Assembly (NCBI GenBank): GCA_000320545.1
Contig: ADNK01001860.1
Location: 202,501-240,728 of the forward strand
Length of the DNA stretch: 38,228 nucleotides
Origin: Bigelowiella natans CCMP2755
Lineage: Eukaryota > Cercozoa > Chlorarachniophyceae
Reading direction: 5' to 3'
Notes under the pieces: generated by a model
What the model was told of the DNA's origin: nothing
The model's input: the letters and a program-made list of their open reading frames with translations, nothing else
The model's database searches: none
Part shown: positions 32,954-38,228 of the stretch, one piece after another
How the letters are laid out: each line of letters starts with the position of its first letter
Numbering within the stretch: position 1 is the first letter of the stretch
Made by a program: the position numbers and the translations under genes

Positions 32954-33751
32954 CATATGCACCCAACAGACACCACACATGTGCACACACACGTACACTA
33001 CAACACAACAACATGCATGCATGCATGTGCATCCATGTTCACATTCACACATACGTCTAGCTAGACATGCACGTGTGTACATGCTGTGTAGCATGGATGC
33101 ATAGCACAAGCATGTGACCATAGTGCCATGTAACATGTTGAAGCATACATGCTAGCAGTATAGCAGGCGCGAATGTGACGTTACCCATGCTAGATATTAA
33201 TCAATGCCAGACTGTTCTAGCTAGCTAGTGCTTGTGTACTAGTATACTAGCGCACACGTGGCTGTGTGTTGATCCACGCTAGCATGCGCATGTCCAGCTC
33301 TAATACTAGCTGAAGCTAGATGTGTGTGTACTTGTATGACATCAATGGCATGTATCACACGCACGTGTGCAATGTGCATGTTGTACACGTGCGATGCATG
33401 AATCTGTCCTGCACATGCACACATGTCTAGATCTAGAGATGTGCGAACACGTGTAATAAACATATCTGTATGAAAAGGTTAATAAGCACATTCACCTGAC
33501 TTATCATATGATGGTAGTACACGTATTGACTGATGAGAAGGTAATGGGTGGCCTTGATTTTTTTTTTTTTACATAGAGCAATGATGCAATGACGTTTTTT
33601 AAGGCCTCCAAGTGACTTAGTTACTCTTGTATTACAATTTCAGGCAACTATGTTGACAGACGGACTAAATGTTTTTGAAGACGTGAAGCTAGCTTGAACC
33701 GAATGAATGAACCTCAATACGTGCAGATCTCTACATCCGCATGCGAGATGT

Positions 33752-34585
33752 CTAGAGTTTTGGAAGTTCTTTGATGAGCTCACCAACCTTTTCCTTGTCA
33801 TAGTCAGGCTTAGGCGTTGCTAGAAAGTTTGGATCAACTTCCTTAATGGTCTCCTTGAAGTTTTCATCAGTCAATGATAGAGCAGCCTTTTCCTCAGTGT
33901 TGAGAATCTCTCTCCAGGTGTCCACGATGGTCTCGTGATTAATGAGTTCCTGCGCAATAATTCCAGCGAGGGAGATCATTGCAAGACGCCCATTGTTTAG
34001 CTCCTTGTTCTTCAACTCAGCGATCTCTTCGGCAGACTTGCCTTCAAGAACGTTAAGAGGATCGAAACCAATATCACCAGGGACATACTCGTCTTTCAAG
34101 GTGAAAATGCCTCCACCCTTTGTCGGATCCGACCAGCCGTAAGTAGATCTGTAGGATTCAAAGAGGGAAATAGAGAAAAGGAGAGCTTTCCAGAACCCAG
34201 GGTACTTGTCGTCAATTTGCTGGAAGTGGTCAATTGCAGGGCCAGTAATGTCACCGCCGAATAGTGGGTGGAAAGATTCAGCGGTAAGGAACCCAAGAGC
34301 GGAGAGCATAGCAACGCGACCATGGGTGAGCTCAGCCTCGCGCCATCGCTTGAGCTGCTGTTCATCGGTGCTAGCTGCCAGGTTGAGAGGGTCGAATTCC
34401 GGAACTGGGCCAGTGGAACCGGTTGGAAGGCTGCTAAGATCAGCGTTCATCCTTGTCTTTCGCGAGAGACGATTGTTTAATGCCATGCGTCTACGAGGGA
34501 TGTTCTTCAGTGAGCGAGTAGACATGCGTCCCGTAGAGGGAGCAGCGTTAACAGCCAGAGCAGCAAGGACGAGAGTGTAGATCAT
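33752..34585 (-). CDS. chlorophyll a/c light-harvesting (fucoxanthin-chlorophyll type) protein
   Basis: Role: binds chlorophyll and carotenoid in the thylakoid membrane and passes excitation to the photosystems. A single-exon 277-residue frame. Residues 1-15 look like a signal peptide (TLVLAALAVNA), followed by a basic, Ser/Arg-rich transit-like region to about residue 58; the usual Phe at the cleavage site is not obvious. The mature part starts VPEFDPLNLA. Helix A carries REAELTHGRVAML (83-94) with the Glu/His-Gly-Arg chlorophyll ligands, helix C carries NKELNNGRLAMISLAG (193-208), and the FDPLN motif is repeated near 174-178. A long C-terminal tail (about 50 residues, rich in Lys/Glu) follows helix C. 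It diverges from the plastid fibrillin gene; the shared upstream region has a tandem repeat. Confidence 0.95.
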   Translation of the reverse strand: MIYTLVLAALAVNAAPSTGRMSTRSLKNIPRRRMALNNRLSRKTRMNADLSSLPTGSTGPVPEFDPLNLAASTDEQQLKRWREAELTHGRVAMLSALGFLTAESFHPLFGGDITGPAIDHFQQIDDKYPGFWKALLFSISLFESYRSTYGWSDPTKGGGIFTLKDEYVPGDIGFDPLNVLEGKSAEEIAELKNKELNNGRLAMISLAGIIAQELINHETIVDTWREILNTEEKAALSLTDENFKETIKEVDPNFLATPKPDYDKEKVGELIKELPKL

Positions 34586-35599
34586 TCCGGAACCAGTAGA
34601 GAAGCGGTTTGAGGTTTGTGTTCGGGAGAAGCGGTGCGGCTGGTTGGACGTCCGGCAATTTCAACGTTAATTTAGAATAAATTTCCTTGCGTCAATCCGT
34701 TCGCACATTTTCATTGAAAAATAGCTTGCGTTTGTTGAAAGAGAATTAGCAACCGGGAGATTCCGGAAAGATTTACTGACAAAAAGTACCCATTTGTTAC
34801 CTTTTCTCTGTGAAAATCAATGGTGGAAATCGCTCGTAGGCTGAGTTCTCCCCCTTTGCATTCACATCAACAAACATCTACAGCAAATTGCCTACGTTTT
34901 CAATAGAACCAGAAGAACGCAATCGCGAATTCTTCTGGAAGGCAACGACCTCTATTAGACGGCCTTTAAGGACGTCGCGATAGAAGAGACCTTGCCTAAA
35001 TCTGGACATTCCCAGTGTTACCTCGGGTAGAGATTTTACCTAACTCTGGACATTTCCCGTGTTACCTCAGGCAGCTGGGCGGCGTGTTTCGGCATCACGA
35101 TTCAGACCAAGAAAATTTTTTAATGGAATTTACACCGACAAAATGAAGGGGTATCTTTGCTGTGTTTGTGAGAAAGCCGATTCGCAAACCATTTCTGGGA
35201 TTTGTCCGAGTTGAAAAGAGCATCATCATTTGAAAGTAAATCCTATTCGAACTACATTTAAAAAGCCCCGTTTTCTAATTTAAATACGACGTCGAATGTT
35301 CAGCACGTATCTTGTGTATTTTTTCTAGAAGTTTTCTTAATAGCGACCTTGGTGTCCTGAACCTTTCGGCGTCCATTGTCGTCCATCTGTGAATTTACTG
35401 CAAAAATGCACAAGAGACCGGCGTTCTCGACTGAAAGTCCGAGAAAAAGAACGAAAGAGAAATACTAGGAAATCCCCATCCTATTTCTGACAGAGACATG
35501 GATAATTTAGCTTATTCTCTCAATAAAACAACAAAACACCTCCCAAGAATGGTGTCCACGCCTCGTCCACTCCACCACAGCTCGTCCCTGCAAGTGACC
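34586..35599. promoter_or_regulatory. shared upstream region of two plastid-protein genes
   Basis: About 1 kb between the divergent starts of the light-harvesting protein and fibrillin. It contains a roughly 45-bp tandem duplication (34992-35074). Both products act in the plastid, so common light control is plausible but inferred. Confidence 0.5.
34992..35074. repeat. two-copy tandem repeat in the divergent promoter
   Basis: Copies at about 34992-35030 and 35037-35074 share CTAA(A/C)TCTGGACATT, CCC and GTGTTACCTC(G/A)GG at a spacing of 45 bases. A repeated regulatory site is possible. Confidence 0.7.
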
Positions 35600-36058
35600 A
35601 TGAGGCCACTCCTTCTCGCAACCATCGCCTGCTTGTCTGGTTTTACTATCTTAATACAAGGGTTTGGAACGATAAAGCTTGGGCTTTGTGCCCGTGCAAC
35701 AAAGAGCTTCCCGTCGAGTACATTGTTACCGTCGACGTCGTCGCTTTCTCGCTGCTCTAGCCGACAGAGCCAAGTTCAATTTAGCTCCTCTCTACGCTTT
35801 TCAAAAGTAAAAACAAATGCAGGCTTCGGATCTCCGACAGAAACCTCGTCTTCTAGTGGTGAGAGAACACTGCATTCTTTAGAGTGAGAATCGTGTGATT
35901 GATGATACACCTGCGCCCTCAGAAAAAAAGATACCGCAAGACCTCGCATTGATGACTTCCCTGCTTCCAAAGGCAATTTTAATATGAATAACCTATTTGT
36001 ATGTGTGTGTGTGTGTGTGTTTGAGTGGAATAACTCTAGATAATCTTGCTCGTTCTTT

Positions 36059-36104
<46 letters not shown>

Positions 36105-37595
36105 ATCTTTGTCTTTCTTACTCCGCCTCTCTCCTTTATTGTGACTGTCCCTTGCAACTGTATTTAATCTTTGTATGACTTATTCACACGCTCGTCGAAA
36201 CGCTAGAATCTTATAAATAACATTCTCTTTTACATGAAGCTCGGGCAAGCGAAGTGCTACGGTGTGGATCCGAGGGATTACATCGAACAGCCACCTATTG
36301 AGTCAAAGGTGATATGAAATAACAGTGGTATCAGTAAGGATATGGATGGAATCAACGGCGCATGAAACCACATCATTGATAAGGTTTCAATAGGAATTGA
36401 GAATAACTTCGCTACTGTGTTTAGATTGCTTCTAGTATTGATGGCATCGCAGCCAAACTCGAAGAAAATTTTGCGAAACGTGGCGGGTGACTTAAAAGAA
36501 TTATATATTAAAATACACAGTATAATCTCAACTATACTTACCTTCCCATTCATCGTAGTTTTCATCATGATTACGTCATTATCCAGTATTTTTCTCGCCG
36601 TCCGAACCCAGTCACCAACAAGTGATCTACCAGTCATGATGACGTTTCCTACGAATCATCTTTAGGTACAGCGTTACAGAGTGGAAAGGCGCCCTTGCAG
36701 GAGAGTGGCAGCTGGTAAGTAGCACGCTGCAGAAGTATATATATTTAAAGATACGACTGAATTATCACACTCACACTCTTCATCGAGGTCGCCACTGTGA
36801 CAATCTCCTTCACTAAAGCATCATCGTCATTCTTGCCTCACATGGCCCTCATCGCCATCATAATTATTTACATTACCTGGCCATGCTACAGCCATGCCTT
36901 GCGCTTCGCCGCATACTCAAAAACCTATAAAAGCAGCCTCCTAATCCTGATCGCATAATCACGCCCTCCCCAGCTATTCACAACATCGAAGCAGTATCGA
37001 GACAACCGCGGGGTGACGGGTCTGAGCGGCCTACCAGGATACGGTCTCAAGGGTGTTTATCAACGAATTATTCCTGGTAAAAGATAACACAGGGAACACA
37101 AACAATGGGCGAGAAAGAAAGTCGTGAGAAGAAAAGGGTTGAGGGGGGCCAGGGACTTAAAGTAGAGCAAGTTTCCATTGCTTCTTCTGCGATCCATCGG
37201 TTCCGTGATTGCCTTTTCCCTGTATTCATTTCCGCTCTCATCCCCCTCACTATCTAATTCGCAACAACCATATGGTTATCATCATCTAGTTGAGGATGAC
37301 GATAATATCGACGGGAAATCTGTGATGATTGAGGTAGTAGTAGTTTTGAGGAGGGGAGGGGCACAGAGGAGGAGGAGGAGGGACTTACTTCGGAGGGCTT
37401 AACTTATTTTGTTAATCTTGTTTCCAACAATTCATTCTCTTCCTCTTGCTCTTCCTTTTTTCTCTTGTTTCCAACAACATATTCTCCTCCTCTTTTCTCT
37501 TCCTCTTTGCCCCCCCCCTCTTCCTTCTCCACAACAAGGTGCTAACAGCTCCCTTCGGTAAAGCGACGAAGAACGAACTCAGAGGCGCGTACAAG
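35600..37595 (+). CDS. plastid fibrillin (PAP/plastoglobulin family), 8+ exons, 3' end not resolved
   Basis: Role (family): lipid-associated plastid protein of thylakoids and plastoglobules. Exons in phase: 35600-35883, 35923-35998, 36250-36308, 36436-36486, 36666-36714, 36974-37076, 37290-37333, 37539-37595; more exons probably follow (38088-38150 is a candidate). The leader has a signal peptide (LLLATIACLSGFTILIQG) with Phe just after the likely cleavage site, then a Ser/Thr/Arg-rich transit stretch, the two-part signal of red complex plastids. The domain reads IRGITSNSHLLSQSIDGIAA, KLEENFAKRG, then GALAGEWQLLFTTSKQY, the fibrillin 'L.G.W.LlyTtS' hallmark, followed by GLSGLPGYGLKGVYQRI and KNELRGAYK. 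ATG 35600 is preferred because it precedes the hydrophobic core; upstream in-frame ATGs reach 35498. Confidence 0.8.
36064..36100. repeat. (CT)n microsatellite
   Basis: CT run in the second intron of the fibrillin gene. Confidence 0.9.
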
Positions 37596-38228
37596 GTGGA
37601 TGCTTGCAATTATAGCCACTATACTATCAAAACTGCAAGCAGCATTACCGTAACTACTTTAAAGTTCTGTACACCGGATATTATTAAAGCTTTCTTAAAG
37701 CTGTGGTGGTGGGAGTAATGATGGCGATCGTGATGATGACGACGACGACGACGAATTGAAAGCGGCTGCATCAGTGCTATATTCACTGGAGCAGCAAACA
37801 CAAATCAACACATAAAACATGAAATATATACACTAACGGCAGAAGATTCACCATATAATACAAATATACCAGCCATATTTATCACCATCATCATCACCAC
37901 ATTCTGTTGTTTGCTCGGTCCTCATCAAACCCCCACCGTGGATCACACTGACACGTGAATGCCGACTAATCCGCTGCGTTAATCGGTTGAATATGGTATT
38001 GATAACAAGGTTTACAGTAAGAACGACGCAATGAAGAAGAAACAGGTCAAATTTGGAATTTTGGAAAGATTATTGTCTTTGCTGCAGCGACTAATGATTT
38101 CTTCGACTATTGATATGAGAAGGTGGCACTGGACCAATCCTTCGTTCGAGGTGATACGGGAGGAAACATGGGCCAGGTGCCACTATCAATTTGGATTATA
38201 TCATATATATGTACATGTATATATATAT
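37596..38228. other. right end, intronic or 3' sequence of fibrillin
   Basis: A good acceptor at 38087 (TTTGCTGCAG) opens a 63-base frame-neutral stretch to a GTGATA donor at 38151, reading MRRWHWTNPSFE. It could be a further fibrillin exon or another gene. (GAC)n at 37737-37753 and (AT)n at the very end. Nothing else is supported. Confidence 0.3.

Larger units (their letters stand above)
32209..33751. other. palindrome-rich spacer between convergent genes
   Basis: Shared 3' side of the small membrane gene and the light-harvesting gene; no gene seen. Very rich in CATG, CTAG, TGCA and GTAC words. It contains a perfect 26-base inverted palindrome at 32845-32870 (centre ATGCAT flanked by AGCTAGCTAG arms), an (AC)n run at 32917-32951, and TGCATGCATGCATG near 33012-33026. 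Confidence 0.6.

Noticed and set aside
36278-36637. 119-codon minus-strand hydrophobic frame
   Set aside because: Antisense of fibrillin exon and intron sequence; no domain and no splice support.
1-38228. tRNA, rRNA or other structured RNA genes
   Set aside because: Looked for T-loop and anticodon-arm patterns on both strands; none had a matching acceptor stem. A covariance search would be needed to exclude small RNAs.

Overview
The window looks like nuclear DNA of a photosynthetic eukaryote with a red-lineage complex plastid (chlorophyll a/c alga: stramenopile or haptophyte; I cannot name the species). The reasons are a chlorophyll a/c-type light-harvesting protein, a plastid fibrillin with a two-part (signal peptide plus Ser-rich transit) leader, many short GT-AG introns, and extreme microsatellite density. 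Most real genes are broken into exons of 20-200 bases, so I rebuilt gene models by hand from splice sites, phase and family motifs. Uninterrupted open frames are mostly shadows.

Layout, left to right: a P-loop small-molecule kinase runs off the left edge (minus). It is head-to-head with a roughly 24-exon OSCA/CSC1/TMEM63-like mechanosensitive channel gene (plus, 1489-8204). A palindrome-rich 3' spacer leads to an RNF4-like SUMO-targeted ubiquitin ligase (minus, 9380-10224), head-to-head with intronless V-ATPase subunit F (plus, 11151-11564). Another spacer precedes a secreted GH25 lysozyme fused to a C39-like peptidase (minus, 13089-15306).

From 15.4 to 21.5 kb lies an odd block. It holds degenerate tandem repeats, a direct repeat, CpG-poor decayed coding sequence including a fibre-like repetitive protein with heptads, and one intact two-transmembrane, Cys-rich gene (minus, 18379-19323).

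From 21.7 kb there is an unrecognised multi-pass membrane protein gene (plus) convergent with a 13-exon CUL3-like cullin (minus, 24861-28607), whose readable frame ends before the neddylation domain. Then come a CpG-rich patch without a convincing gene, a SAM-domain protein (minus, 29932-30954), a six-exon small membrane protein (plus, 31313-32208), and a divergent plastid pair: intronless light-harvesting protein (minus) and fibrillin (plus, running towards the right edge).

Functionally the genes are mostly independent housekeeping or membrane genes. Two are ubiquitin-system parts (SUMO-targeted ligase and cullin), two are plastid photosystem or membrane proteins sharing one intergenic region, and the secreted lysozyme-peptidase would fit digestion of bacterial walls. 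The most unusual general signal is that trinucleotide (GTA/TAG/TAC) microsatellites repeatedly begin exactly at 5' splice sites.
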